Positions 17,890-29,912 are shown, counted from the stretch's first letter. The stretch is DNA of 64,000 bases from Corallococcus sp. EGB (GCF_019968905.1 NZ_CP079946.1:3162001-3226000), one strand, 5' to 3'. The notes: generated by a model not told the origin, from the sequence alone. A program made the numbers and translations.

Positions 17890-20800
17890 ATGCGAATCAA
17901 GCGCCTGGACATCACCGGCTTCAAGTCGTTCATGGAGCGGAGCGTCTTCTCCTTCGACGAGGGCGTCACCGGCGTCGTCGGCCCCAACGGGTGTGGCAAA
18001 TCCAACGTCGTGGACGCCATCCGCTGGGTGATGGGCGAGCAGAGCGCGAAGAACCTGCGCGGCCGCGGCATGGAAGACGTCATCTTCAACGGCTCGGAGA
18101 ACAAGCCGCCCCTGTCCATGGCGGAGGTGTCGCTCACCTTCCTCGTGGATGACACGGACACGCTCGCGCCCCAGTACCAGGGCTTCAGCGAGATCACCGT
18201 GACGCGCCGCCTCTTCCGCAACGGCGACTCCGAGTACCTCATCAACAAGACCGTCTGCCGCCTGCTGGACATCACCGAGCTCTTCCTCGGCACGGGCGTG
18301 GGCACCAAGGCCTACTCCATCATCGAGCAGGGCCGCGTGGGCCTCATCGTCTCCAGCAAGCCGGAGGACCGCCGGCACCTGCTGGAAGAGGCCGCGGGCG
18401 TCACCAAGTACAAGGCCCGCCGCAAGGCCGCCGAGCGCAAGCTGGAGGCCACCGAGGCCAACCTCCTGCGCGTCAACGACATCACCGGCGAGCTGGAGAA
18501 GCGGCTCGACACGCTGTCGCGCCAGGCGAAGAAGGCGGAGAAGTACCGCAAGCTCAAGGCGCGCATGCGGGAGATCGACCTGCACTCCGCCAGCCACCGC
18601 TCGCTGGAGCTGATGGCGGAGAAGCGCGTGCTCCAGTCGCGCCTGGAGAACCTGGGCGGCGAGGAGCGCGAGGGCCTGGACAAGGTGAAGGAGCTGGAGG
18701 AGGCCATCACCCGGCGCCGCGCGGAGCTGGACGCGGAAGGGGCGGCCCTCCAGCAGTCCGCCAGCGAGGTGCACGCGCTGGAGAGCGCCCTGCAGCGCGA
18801 GGCGCAGGAGCTGGCGTACGGCCGGCGCGACTTCGAGGAGACCGGCGCGCGCGTGGAGTCCGCGCAGGCGGAGCTGGACGCGCTGCTCGCGCGGCAGGCC
18901 GAGGTGGTGCAGACCATGACGGCCCGCGAGGCGGAGCTGTCGGGCATCGCCGGCTCGTACAAGGAAGACGAAGTGGCCATGCAGGTGGCCCTGGAGGAGC
19001 AGCGCCGCGTCTCCGTGCTGCAGACCGAAATCTCCCTGCGCCTGGAGCAGGAGCGGGCGGGGCTGGTCGCCGTGGCCACGCGCCTGGCGAACCACGAGAG
19101 CAACCTGGTCAACCTCGCGCGCCAGCGCGCGGACCTGGAGGCCCGCCGCGCGAAGCTCGCCGGTGAGCTGGAGGCCCTGCGCGTCCAGGAGCAGGAGCTG
19201 GACGCCGTGCGCACCCAGGCGGCCAGGCACGTGGAGGACACGCGCCACCTGGCCTCCGAGCTGGCCGAGCGCCGGGGCCACGAGGAGGAGGCCCTCACCC
19301 GCACGCGCGAGGCCTTCACGGAGAACGAGGTCCAGGTCATCGCGCTGCGCGAGGAGCTGAGCGACAAGCGCAGCCGCCTGTCGTCCCTGGAGGACATCCA
19401 GAAGAACTACGACGGCTTCGACCGGGGCGTGCGCGCCGTCATGGTGCGCGCCGCGGAGGCCGCCCGCGAGCAGGGCATCTTCGGCCTGGTGGCGGATGTC
19501 CTCACGGTCACCTCCTCGCGCTACGAGCGCGCGGTGGAGGCGGCCCTGGGCGAGCGGCTCCAGCACGTCATCGTGGACAGCCGCGAGAAGGGCGTGGAGC
19601 TGGTGGAGTACCTGAAGGGCCACGCCGAAGGGCGCGGCACCTTCCTGCCGGTGCCCTCCGGCGAGCAGGCCCGCGCCTACGTGGAGCCGGACCTCTCGCG
19701 CCCGGGCGTCCTGGCGCACGCGCTCAAGGAGGTGTCCTGTGAGCCCGCGCTGGAGCCGGTGCTCAAGCTGCTCCTGGGCGACGTGGTCATCGTCCAGGAC
19801 CTGGCCGCCGCGCGCGAGTACGCGGAAGGCACCCCCACGGCGGTCACGCTCGTCACGCTGGACGGCGAGGTGTTCCGCGCGGACGGCTCCATCACCGGCG
19901 GCGAGCGCGAGGGCGCGGCGGTGGGCGCGCTCCAGAAGAAGCGCGAAATCGCCGAGCTGGCGGCGGAGGTCGCCCGGGTGGAGGAGCGCTACAACGAAAT
20001 CCTGACCCGGCACTACACGCTCCAGAAGCAGATGGGGCAGGCGGAGGCCGTCCTCAAGGGCCTGGGCAAGGAGCAGCACGCGGAGGAGGTCAACCTGGCC
20101 AGCCAGGAGAAGGACCTCCACAAGGCGAGCGAGGACCTGGCCCGGGTGCGCGAGCGGCTGCGCTCGCTGGAGGCCGAGGTGGGGCAGCTGTCGCAGAGCC
20201 ACACCGCGCTCGCCAACGAAGAGGAGTCCAGCCGCGGCGAGGTGGCCCACGGCCAGGCGGACCGCGAGGCGCGCGAGGAGCGCGTGCGCCAGTACGCCAG
20301 TGAGCTGGAGGGGCTGCGCCAGCGCGCGGACGCGGCGTCCGCGGACCTGATGGGCCTGCGCGTGAAGGTGGCCGCCGGCAGCGAGCGCGGCGAGTCCGCC
20401 CGCAAGGAGCTGGAGAGCCTGGTGGCCCAGCGCCGCGACATGGAGGCGCGCGTCACCCGCCTGCAGAACACCGTGGCGGAAGGCCGCGCCAAGGTGGACA
20501 CGCTGCAGGGCCGGCTCGCGGAGCTGGAGTCCACCCGCGAGCAGCGGGCGGCGGAGCACCGCGCTGCCGCGGAGGCCCTGGAGGCCCGCCGCACCGCTCA
20601 CACCACCGCCACGGCGGAGGTGCGCGACCAGGACACCGCCTTCCGCGAGCTGCGCGGACGCCTGGACGAGCTCATGCAGGGCCTGTCGCAAATCACCCTG
20701 CGCGAGAAGGAGATTGGCCTGGAGCTGGAGCACCTGGCCGCCGGCATCCGCGAGCGCTACCAGCTGGAGCTGTCCGCGGAGCTGCACAACTACCACCTGC

Positions 20801-21498
20801 TGGCGCCCCTCTCGCCGGAGGTGGAGAGCGAGCTCAAGGACCTGCGCGCGCAGGTGGAGAAGATGGGGGAGATCAACCTCACCGCCATCGACGAGCACGC
20901 GGAGCTGTCCAAGCGCTTCGAGTTCCTCTCCGCCCAGCGTCAGGACCTCACGGCGTCCATCAGCCAGCTGAAGGAAGCCATCGTCCGCATCGACGCGACG
21001 AGCCGCGAGCGCTTCAAGCAGACCTTCGACGTGGTGAACGACAAGTTCCAGGCCATCTTCCCGCGCCTCTTCGGCGGTGGCCGCGCCAGCCTCGTGCTGA
21101 CGCAGGAGGGCCCCAACGGCGAGCCGGGCGTGGAGATTGTCGCCCAGCCCCCGGGCAAGAAGCTCCAGAGCGTCAACCTGCTCTCCGGTGGCGAGAAGGC
21201 CCTCACCGCCGTGGCGCTCATCTTCGGCATCTTCCTCATCAAGCCCACGCCCTTCTGCCTCCTGGACGAGGTCGACGCCCCGTTGGATGAGGGCAACGTG
21301 GGCCGCTACAACGACATGGTGAAGGAGATGAGCAACCAGTCGCAGTTCATCCTCATCACCCACAACAAGCGCACCATGGAGATCGCCGACACGCTCTACG
21401 GCGTCACCATGGAGGAGCCCGGCATCTCCAAGCTCGTCAGCGTGAAGATGCGCGAGGCCTCCGCGCACAACGACGACAAGGTCCCCGCCGCGTCGTAA
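17890..21498 (+). CDS. smc: Chromosome segregation SMC protein
   Basis: A 1202-residue condensin ATPase. The start MRIKRLDITGFKSF at 17890 follows a GGGAGG site. The N-terminal head has Walker A GPNGCGKS (residues 31-38) and VMGEQSAKNLRG. Two long coiled coils flank a hinge near residues 515-640 (GLVADVLTV...ALGERLQHVI). The C-terminal head carries the signature LLSGGEKALTAVAL (about 1097) and Walker B CLLDEVDAPLDEGNVGRY. It compacts and aligns replicated chromosomes together with ScpA and ScpB, which are not encoded here. It is transcribed alone and ends at a bidirectional terminator. Confidence 0.97.
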   Translation: MRIKRLDITGFKSFMERSVFSFDEGVTGVVGPNGCGKSNVVDAIRWVMGEQSAKNLRGRGMEDVIFNGSENKPPLSMAEVSLTFLVDDTDTLAPQYQGFSEITVTRRLFRNGDSEYLINKTVCRLLDITELFLGTGVGTKAYSIIEQGRVGLIVSSKPEDRRHLLEEAAGVTKYKARRKAAERKLEATEANLLRVNDITGELEKRLDTLSRQAKKAEKYRKLKARMREIDLHSASHRSLELMAEKRVLQSRLENLGGEEREGLDKVKELEEAITRRRAELDAEGAALQQSASEVHALESALQREAQELAYGRRDFEETGARVESAQAELDALLARQAEVVQTMTAREAELSGIAGSYKEDEVAMQVALEEQRRVSVLQTEISLRLEQERAGLVAVATRLANHESNLVNLARQRADLEARRAKLAGELEALRVQEQELDAVRTQAARHVEDTRHLASELAERRGHEEEALTRTREAFTENEVQVIALREELSDKRSRLSSLEDIQKNYDGFDRGVRAVMVRAAEAAREQGIFGLVADVLTVTSSRYERAVEAALGERLQHVIVDSREKGVELVEYLKGHAEGRGTFLPVPSGEQARAYVEPDLSRPGVLAHALKEVSCEPALEPVLKLLLGDVVIVQDLAAAREYAEGTPTAVTLVTLDGEVFRADGSITGGEREGAAVGALQKKREIAELAAEVARVEERYNEILTRHYTLQKQMGQAEAVLKGLGKEQHAEEVNLASQEKDLHKASEDLARVRERLRSLEAEVGQLSQSHTALANEEESSRGEVAHGQADREAREERVRQYASELEGLRQRADAASADLMGLRVKVAAGSERGESARKELESLVAQRRDMEARVTRLQNTVAEGRAKVDTLQGRLAELESTREQRAAEHRAAAEALEARRTAHTTATAEVRDQDTAFRELRGRLDELMQGLSQITLREKEIGLELEHLAAGIRERYQLELSAELHNYHLLAPLSPEVESELKDLRAQVEKMGEINLTAIDEHAELSKRFEFLSAQRQDLTASISQLKEAIVRIDATSRERFKQTFDVVNDKFQAIFPRLFGGGRASLVLTQEGPNGEPGVEIVAQPPGKKLQSVNLLSGGEKALTAVALIFGIFLIKPTPFCLLDEVDAPLDEGNVGRYNDMVKEMSNQSQFILITHNKRTMEIADTLYGVTMEEPGISKLVSVKMREASAHNDDKVPAAS

Positions 21499-21549
21499 GG
21501 CGCGCGGCAGGGGCAGGGCCCTCCTCGGGGCCCGGTGGCCGGAAAGAAG

Positions 21550-21583
21550 ACGGGCGCCCCGGGATGTCCTCCGGAGCGCCCGT
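21550..21583. terminator. Bidirectional terminator between smc and the lipoprotein gene
   Basis: ACGGGCGC (21550-21557) pairs with GCGCCCGT (21576-21583). Both flanks are suitable: TCTCATTCC on the plus side and CTTCTTTCC on the minus side. It separates the convergent genes ending at 21498 and 21617. Confidence 0.65.
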
Positions 21584-21616
21584 TCTCATTCCAGCAGCCG
21601 CGTGCCGCTCGCGCGA

Positions 21617-22825
21617 CTACTTCTTCTTCGCGGGCGTGTAGCTCTTCTTCGGGCAGGCGCCCTGGTCCGCGGCCAGACGCTGCTGGGCGGCGGAGAGGTC
21701 CTTCTGGGTGTTGGCGAGGGCCTCCTGGCTGGCGGTCTCCACCGGGGCCCAGTCTTCCTTCTGGGCCTTGAGACCCTGCACCAGCGTCAGCGTCGTCTGG
21801 TCCACCGTCTCCTGCGCCTTGAGCGCGTCCACCCACCTGGTGGCGGAGTCCACGAGCGCCTGGCACTTGGAGGCCAGCTCGTCGAAGAGCTTGTAGTCCT
21901 TCGTCTTGGTGTACTTCTGCACGACGGCGTCATACGTGTCCGCCGCGTTGGTGCGCGCGCCGAAGGCGATGGCGGACGCGGCGGCCGTCTGGGTGCGCGC
22001 CAGCTCCAGCTGGAAGAAGCGCAGCTCCGGCGGCATGTCCGCGGAGGCCTCCACCGGGGCCTGCGAGTTGAAGAACACGAAGCGGAAGGGGAACTTCAGC
22101 TCGCCCGAGGTGGACGCCGGCAGGGCGGCGATCTTCGCCTGCATGCAGGACGCCAGCTGGTCGCCCTCGGTGCTGCCGGAGGGCTTGAAGGTGACCTCCG
22201 TCGGGTTGGGCTGGCCCTTCACGATGTGGATGTCCGCGGTCAGCACCGGCGGCGTGGACGCCTTGTAGCCGGCGTAGCAGTCACACCAGCTCTTCTGCGC
22301 CAGGCGCACCTTGCCGGAGAAGTCCGAGCCCTCGTTGATGCCCATGGTGACCGAGGGGTTGTTAGCGGTGGCGTGGTCGTACTCGTACGTGGTCTCCACC
22401 GGCTTCGCGTCCGCCGCCAGCGGCGCGGGCTTCACGTGCGTGTCCAGCACGTTCTGGATGCAGGCGGTGCCGGCCGGGGTGAGGTTCTCACCGGAGACGG
22501 CGTTCGTGGCGCCCTGGGCGGTGACGGTGGTCTTCACCGTCACCTTGGTGCTGGCCGCCGGGCCGCGGTTGGCCGGGTCCACCAGGCACTCCAGCACGTC
22601 CGGACGGACGCTCAGGAGCGCGCCCACGAGGACACCCTCGTTGGCGGGGGCGGGCAGGGCCTGCTCGTGCGGGAAGCAGGTCGCCAGGTCGAACGGGGGC
22701 TGGTTGGTGATGCGCAGCCGCTCTTCCTTGGTCATCTGCTTCTGACCTTCGGCGGCATCGGTCTTCTGCTGGCCGGCACAGGCGGCGGTGAGGATGACGG
22801 AGGCGACGGCGAGACGCTTCAGCAT
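21617..22825 (-). CDS. Lipoprotein of unknown function (402 aa)
   Basis: The start at 22825 gives MLKRLAVASVILTAAC, a lipoprotein signal with lipobox LTAAC, after a GGGAGAAA ribosome site. The mature protein has several cysteines (CFPHE, CLVDP, CIQNVL, CDCYAGY, CMQAKI, CPKK) that could form disulfides. The C-terminal quarter is a helical coiled-coil-like segment ending in a lysine-rich tail. The repeated 'C..n.L' and 'C...i' spacing resembles AgmX/TonB-type C-terminal half-repeats, but I cannot assign it. It lies 47 bases downstream of the FHA-AAA+ regulator and is probably in its operon. Confidence 0.75.
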   Translation of the reverse strand: MLKRLAVASVILTAACAGQQKTDAAEGQKQMTKEERLRITNQPPFDLATCFPHEQALPAPANEGVLVGALLSVRPDVLECLVDPANRGPAASTKVTVKTTVTAQGATNAVSGENLTPAGTACIQNVLDTHVKPAPLAADAKPVETTYEYDHATANNPSVTMGINEGSDFSGKVRLAQKSWCDCYAGYKASTPPVLTADIHIVKGQPNPTEVTFKPSGSTEGDQLASCMQAKIAALPASTSGELKFPFRFVFFNSQAPVEASADMPPELRFFQLELARTQTAAASAIAFGARTNAADTYDAVVQKYTKTKDYKLFDELASKCQALVDSATRWVDALKAQETVDQTTLTLVQGLKAQKEDWAPVETASQEALANTQKDLSAAQQRLAADQGACPKKSYTPAKKK

Positions 22826-22872
22826 GGTGAGGCTTTCTCCCGGTTGGGGTGGTGGGGACTGCGGTCGGGCGC

Positions 22873-24255
<1,383 letters not shown>

Positions 24256-24399
24256 GTTCACGGACCCCTGGGTCTCAACGGGGCGTGGGGGGCAAAAACA
24301 CCCCTCGTCGCCCTGAATCCCGCCTCTTTAGGGGGGACTGGACACACGGGGCAAGCGGAAGAAGTGGGTCCGGAAACGTCCGTTGAAGGTGAAGACAGA

Positions 24400-24417
24400 A
24401 GGGGCCCGTCCGCCCCT
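24400..24417 (-). terminator. Possible terminator after the 24459-24863 gene
   Basis: AGGGGC/GCCCCT form a 6-base-pair stem with a 6-base loop. The minus-strand sequence that follows is TCTGTCTTC. It lies 42 bases past the stop at 24459, in the 203-base gap before the FHA regulator. Nothing else is evident in that gap. Confidence 0.4.
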
Positions 24418-24458
24418 ACCGGGGGCGTCGGGCCGGCCTCCTGGATTCCTTCCGCACG

Positions 24459-24863
24459 TCAGTACGTCGCGGGGGCGTCGCTCGCGGGGAACGACTCCTT
24501 GGACTGCTCGTCCACCGCGTCGTCGCCGGGGCCTCCGCCCGAGCGCACGCTGGCGTTGGTGGGGCCCCTCAGCTCGCGCGTGGGCGCCTTCCTCGACGCG
24601 CCCTTCGCGGCCTTCGCGGTGCCGCCCGTGCTGGCCTGTGCGTTCATCATCCGCGCGCCCAGCAGGTTCTTGGCGCGCTCGGCCAGGTTGCGCTGCTCCT
24701 CCTGCCAGTCGCGGAAGAGCTGCGCCAGCTCCTGGTCCCCCGCGGCCTCCGCGTCGCGCAGGTACTGCTCGCTCACCGACGCGCCCTTGAGCAGGTGGTA
24801 GAGCGTGCTGATGAGGTCGTGGTGTTCATCCCGGGTCCCCGTGACTTCCTGTCCACCCGCCAT
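24459..24863 (-). CDS. Small helical protein, DUF-type (134 aa)
   Basis: The ATG at 24863 follows a strong GGGAGGAG site, so upstream in-frame starts are discarded. Residues 10-70 form an acidic amphipathic helical region (DEHHDLISTLYHLLKGASVSEQ ... FRDWQEEQRNLAERAKNLL) that looks like a helical hairpin or ferritin-like half. The C-terminus holds the short motif DEQSKESFPASDAPA, which recurs at the ends of many small bacterial proteins of unknown function, joined by an alanine/lysine-rich linker. Cytoplasmic; possibly stress-related. Function unknown. Confidence 0.75.
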   Translation of the reverse strand: MAGGQEVTGTRDEHHDLISTLYHLLKGASVSEQYLRDAEAAGDQELAQLFRDWQEEQRNLAERAKNLLGARMMNAQASTGGTAKAAKGASRKAPTRELRGPTNASVRSGGGPGDDAVDEQSKESFPASDAPATY

Positions 24864-24962
24864 TGGTGCTCCTCCCATGAAAGGGGTGAATGCCCTGGCG
24901 AAGAAGGTAGGCATGCACGGATGCGGGTGGCGTCCGGACCCGGGGCCCGGCCGCCTGGCTGC

Positions 24963-25220
24963 CTATGCGTTGAGCATGGGGTCGAGCTTGCCCTCGCGGT
25001 CGAGCGCGGCCATGTCGGAGTAGCCGCCCACGTGCGTGTCGCCGATGAAGATCTGCGGCACGGTGCGCTGACCGTTGCTCATCTCCACCAGCTTCGCGCG
25101 GGCGTCGTCGTCTCCGGTGACGTCCACCTCTTCGTAGGCCACGCCCTTGCGCTTGAGCAGGTCCTTCGCCCGCACGCAAAAGCCACAGTAGGTCGTCGTG
25201 TAGATCTTCACCGGCTTCAT
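24963..25220 (-). CDS. grxC: Glutaredoxin 3
   Basis: An 85-residue thioredoxin-fold oxidoreductase starting MKPVKIYTTTYCGFC, preceded by GGGAGGA. The active site is CGFC (residues 12-15), in place of the usual CPYC. The cis-proline motif TVPQIFI and glutathione-binding GGYSDMAALD are present. Length is normal for GrxC. It would reduce disulfides using glutathione or a similar thiol in the cytoplasm. The dithiol pair is intact despite the unusual middle residues. It stands alone on the minus strand, separated from groL by a terminator. Confidence 0.92.
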   Translation of the reverse strand: MKPVKIYTTTYCGFCVRAKDLLKRKGVAYEEVDVTGDDDARAKLVEMSNGQRTVPQIFIGDTHVGGYSDMAALDREGKLDPMLNA

Positions 25221-25310
25221 GGTCTTCCTCCCGGGTCTCTTGATGCCAAACCTAAGGGGCGGTTGCGCGCGGGGCCACGGCCTTCGCGTGTGCCTGGCCC
25301 CTGGAAACAC

Positions 25311-25347
25311 GACGGCCCCCGGAACCCAGGGGGCGCCGGAGGCCGTC
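25311..25347 (-). terminator. Terminator of the groES-groL operon
   Basis: GACGGCC (25311-25317) and GGCCGTC (25341-25347) form a stem 40 bases past the groL stop. Inner GC-rich pairing is also possible, and the minus-strand tail is GTGTTTCC, the same tail as at two other minus-strand terminators in this window. Confidence 0.7.
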
Positions 25348-25386
25348 AAGTCCCATCCCCCGAAGCAGCGGGGAAGGGTGGGGCGA

Positions 25387-27377
<1,991 letters not shown>

Positions 27378-27473
27378 GGCTTGCTCCTGTGAATCGCGGC
27401 CGCCGGAGGCGGACGGGAGGTCCGGACCGGGATGCCGCAGGGGTTGTTGAAAAAGGGCCTGTGGGCCCCGGCG

Positions 27474-27500
27474 TTGGCACTCGCACCTGCTGAGTGCTAA
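27474..27500 (-). promoter_or_regulatory. CIRCE operator (HrcA site) of groES-groL
   Basis: On the minus strand this reads TTAGCACTC-N9-GAGTGCCAA, matching the CIRCE consensus TTAGCACTC-N9-GAGTGCTAA with one mismatch. It lies just downstream of the groES promoter, the usual position for HrcA repression that is relieved by heat. Confidence 0.93.
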
Positions 27501-27516
27501 CGCCCAGGCGCGGCGG

Positions 27517-27544
27517 ATAATAACCAGGGACTTCGACCCGTCAA
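27517..27544 (-). promoter_or_regulatory. Housekeeping promoter of groES-groL
   Basis: On the minus strand, TTGACG (27539-27544), 16 bases, then TATTAT (27517-27522). Transcription would start near 27510, so the CIRCE palindrome falls in the first bases of the transcript. Confidence 0.8.
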
Positions 27545-27657
27545 GCGACGTCGGGACATCTGTCCGGATGCGTCTAAACGCCCGTCCTGATTGGGCTTTT
27601 CGGAAAAACATTCCCGCGCGGCACCCTGCCCGCCAGGCCGTCCCCGGTGTCCGGCGG

Positions 27658-27684
27658 TTGGCACTCGGCCTGCCTGAGTGCCAG
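27658..27684. promoter_or_regulatory. Second CIRCE-like palindrome
   Basis: TTGGCACTC-N9-GAGTGCCAG has the same arm length and spacing as CIRCE, and the two arms pair at eight of nine positions. It lies 184 bases from the first one and 134 bases before the divergent gene at 27818, so it may extend HrcA control to that gene. The gap 27378-27817 holds these two operators and the groES promoter; no further gene is seen in it. Confidence 0.7.
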
Positions 27685-27817
27685 CGTAAGTGCTTGATAA
27701 GACTCGGGTCGGTTTTGCCTGCCCGGGGGCGGGTGACTAGGCTTGTCACAAGCGTGTCCTGGAAGGTCCGGGCGCCGGCCCGGGGGCCTTCCAGGCTTCA
27801 TCCGGGAGGTGTGCTCG

Positions 27818-28417
27818 ATGAGCGGACTGGTGACGTCCTCTTCCTCGCTGAAGGAGTTCTTCCGGGAGCTCCTCTTGGAGGTCGCGGCCCGGCAACGGGT
27901 GGCGCTGGGCGAGTCCACCGAGTTCTATCTGGTGAACCTGCTGGCGGAGTTCGCGGCCACGGACAAGCTGTTCAGCCGTGACGCGGAGGGACGCCGCGAC
28001 CACGAGCCGCTGGCGGAGCTGTACCACCGCGCGCTGCAGCAGGAGCGCGAGGAGCGCATCCGCACGCTGCGGCGGCTGGGCGACGTGTCGCTCTACAAGG
28101 TCGGCTTCTTCTCGGGCGCGCTGCAGCAGGGGATGGTGGGCCCGGACTACTACATCCAGATGGGCGGCGCGGCGTACGGGCAGGTGGCGGAGCTCGTTCC
28201 CGCGGGTGGCTTCACCGGCGTGTACCGCGAGCTGTGCGACAAGTTCCGCTCGCTCGCGGAGGTGCTGGAGGAGATCGGCGCGCGCGGCCTGGTGAGCGCG
28301 GGCCCCGCCGGGGCGCTGCGCGTCTATGAGACCTGGGCCCGCACGGGCAACGACAAGCTGGAGCGCGTGCTGGTGGACGCGGGCTGGGTCCCGCGCAAGG
28401 GGTCGCTTGCCAACTGA
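27818..28417 (+). CDS. Hypothetical protein (199 aa)
   Basis: The ATG at 27818 follows GGGAGG. The protein is helical and soluble, without a signal peptide: LKEFFRELLLEVAARQRVALGES...FYLVNLLAEFAATDKLF. A central glycine/tyrosine-rich stretch reads MVGPDYYIQMGGAAYGQVAEL. The C-terminal half has arginine-rich helices. I do not recognise the family; it looks restricted to myxobacteria. It is followed at once by another unknown gene, so the two probably form an operon. A CIRCE-like palindrome upstream suggests stress regulation. Confidence 0.75.
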   Translation: MSGLVTSSSSLKEFFRELLLEVAARQRVALGESTEFYLVNLLAEFAATDKLFSRDAEGRRDHEPLAELYHRALQQEREERIRTLRRLGDVSLYKVGFFSGALQQGMVGPDYYIQMGGAAYGQVAELVPAGGFTGVYRELCDKFRSLAEVLEEIGARGLVSAGPAGALRVYETWARTGNDKLERVLVDAGWVPRKGSLAN

Positions 28418-28436
28418 TACCGGGGAGTTCCCGCTC

Positions 28437-29078
28437 GTGGGCCGCCTCCAGGCCCACCTGGAGGCCATCTACGGCTTCCGGTGCGAGGCCCGTGCGGAGG
28501 CCTTCGTCGTGGTGGACGCGGAGGTCGCCGCGCTCCTGGGCGGCACCGGACGCGTGCACGAGGAGCTCCTGGTCCTGGAGGCCCGGGGCGACCTGGAGGT
28601 CGCGCTCTACCTGGACGCCTCCCTGCGCGAGCGCATGGCGCGCTACGCGGGCAGCCCCCTGGGCTCGGTGCTGGAGGGCGACCTGGACGGCTACTGCCAG
28701 GTGACCGAAGGCGTCAGCCACTTCCTCTACGTGGCGCACACGGCGCACTACGAGCGCACGGTGTCGCTGCTGGAGCTGGAGGCCCAGGCGGAGGTGGACA
28801 AGTTCGTGGTCTGCCTGCTGCACCGCTGGGGGGAGGGCGTGGCCGCGTGGGCGCGGGAGCTCTTGACGCGCCTCTTCGACCGGGTCGCGTACCAGCCCCT
28901 GCTGTCGGCGGAGGAGCGCTGGCGCTACGAAGAGGCGAACCGGCTGTCGCGGCGCTTCTGCGCGCGGCTCATGCCGCACGTCGAGGGACTGCGGCTGGAC
29001 CGGCTCCTCGGCGACCTGCGTTATGCCTACCGGCTGGGGGCGGAGGCCAAGCTGCGCCACTTCGCGCATGGCGGTTGA
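28437..29078 (+). CDS. Hypothetical protein (213 aa)
   Basis: GTG at 28437 has GGGAG nine bases upstream, and the codons before it (CCA ACT GAT) lack coding bias. A TTG at 28407 overlapping the preceding gene is the alternative. The sequence begins GRLQAHLEAIYGF, contains an acidic middle (HEELLVLEARGDLEVALYL, then YVAHTAHYERTVSLLELEAQ), and ends with arginine-rich helices. No motif of a known enzyme is present. The gene follows 27818-28417 directly and may encode its partner. Function unknown. Confidence 0.7.
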   Translation: MGRLQAHLEAIYGFRCEARAEAFVVVDAEVAALLGGTGRVHEELLVLEARGDLEVALYLDASLRERMARYAGSPLGSVLEGDLDGYCQVTEGVSHFLYVAHTAHYERTVSLLELEAQAEVDKFVVCLLHRWGEGVAAWARELLTRLFDRVAYQPLLSAEERWRYEEANRLSRRFCARLMPHVEGLRLDRLLGDLRYAYRLGAEAKLRHFAHGG

Positions 29079-29117
29079 GGGTCCCCGGCCACCGCCCGCT
29101 TCGGGTAGGGTGGAGCC

Positions 29118-29594
29118 ATGCCACGCGAGGCGTCCTCAGGAGGCATTGTCATCCGCTTCCAGGACGGTGCCTGGGTGGTGGCCGTCATCCGTCCGCACGG
29201 GCGCCACCTGTGGGCGCTGCCCAAGGGGCACGTGGACCCGGGGGAGACGCCGGAGCAGACCGCGCGCCGCGAGGTGCGGGAGGAGACGGGCCTCACCGCC
29301 GTGGCGCTGCTCGCGCCGCTGGGGGAGATCCGCTACGTCTACCAGTTCCGGGGGCAGCGCATCTTCAAGCGCGTCCACTTCTTCCTCTTCCGCTACGAGG
29401 CGGGAGAGCTGGGGCCGCTGCCGGGGCCGCGCGTGGAGGTGGACGAGGTGCGCTGGATGCCGCTCGAGGGGCTGATTCCGGCGCTGGGCTACAAGGGTGA
29501 GAAGGCCGTCGCCGGCCGGGCGCTGCGGTGGATGCGCGCCCAGGGCCTGGCGCCCGGGGCCCCTCCCCCCGTGGAGGGGAAGGAGCCGGGGTAG
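29118..29594 (+). CDS. Nudix hydrolase (158 aa)
   Basis: Residues 36-58 form a complete Nudix box: GHVDPGETPEQTARREVREE then TGL, matching G-x5-E-x7-REUxEExGU with all metal-binding glutamates. The preceding RPHGRHLWALPKG is typical of hydrolases of nucleoside diphosphates linked to another group. This short type often acts on dinucleoside polyphosphates (Ap4A) or mutagenic nucleotides; the substrate cannot be told from sequence. The C-terminal tail is proline-rich. Convergent with rpoZ with six bases between. Confidence 0.92.
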   Translation: MPREASSGGIVIRFQDGAWVVAVIRPHGRHLWALPKGHVDPGETPEQTARREVREETGLTAVALLAPLGEIRYVYQFRGQRIFKRVHFFLFRYEAGELGPLPGPRVEVDEVRWMPLEGLIPALGYKGEKAVAGRALRWMRAQGLAPGAPPPVEGKEPG

Positions 29595-29600
29595 GGGAAG

Positions 29601-29840
29601 CTACTTCTTGGCTTCCTCGCCCACGTACTTGCCGGACAGCGCCTCGCGCACGTCGCGGTCGAACTTCACGCGCTGGGTGGCGACCTCGCGCAGGGCGAGC
29701 ACGGGGGGCTTGTTCTTCGAGGTCTCGATGATGGGGCGGGCGCCGGCCATCAGCTGGCGCGCGCGCTTGGCGCCCAGGAGCACCAGCGCGAACCGGTTGT
29801 CCACGTAGGGAAGGCAGTCTTCAACGGTAACGCGGGCCAT
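29601..29840 (-). CDS. rpoZ: RNA polymerase omega subunit
   Basis: A 79-residue protein starting [30 protein letters not shown], the conserved omega N-terminus that wraps the beta-prime C-terminal tail. Downstream [19 protein letters not shown] is also conserved. The start at 29840 is set by homology; the longer open frame upstream is not coding. It promotes polymerase assembly and, in proteobacteria, contributes to the ppGpp site. A consensus-like promoter is 44 bases upstream. Confidence 0.95.
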   Translation of the reverse strand: MARVTVEDCLPYVDNRFALVLLGAKRARQLMAGARPIIETSKNKPPVLALREVATQRVKFDRDVREALSGKYVGEEAKK

Positions 29841-29883
29841 GGAACATCCTTCTAGGCTCTGACCGAGCCGGTGGAAGCCTCTC

Positions 29884-29912
29884 AACCTAAAGAGCACCCC
29901 TGGATCAGTCAA
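29884..29912 (-). promoter_or_regulatory. Housekeeping promoter of rpoZ
   Basis: Minus strand TTGACT (29907-29912), a 17-base spacer, TAGGTT (29884-29889). The transcript would start near 29877, leaving a leader of about 37 bases. Confidence 0.75.

Noticed and set aside
17728-21468. A 1246-codon open frame on the minus strand opposite smc
   Set aside because: It is a shadow of smc. The plus-strand frame has Walker motifs, SMC signature and ribosome site; the opposite frame is low-complexity His/Leu/Arg/Ala and open only because high GC removes stops.
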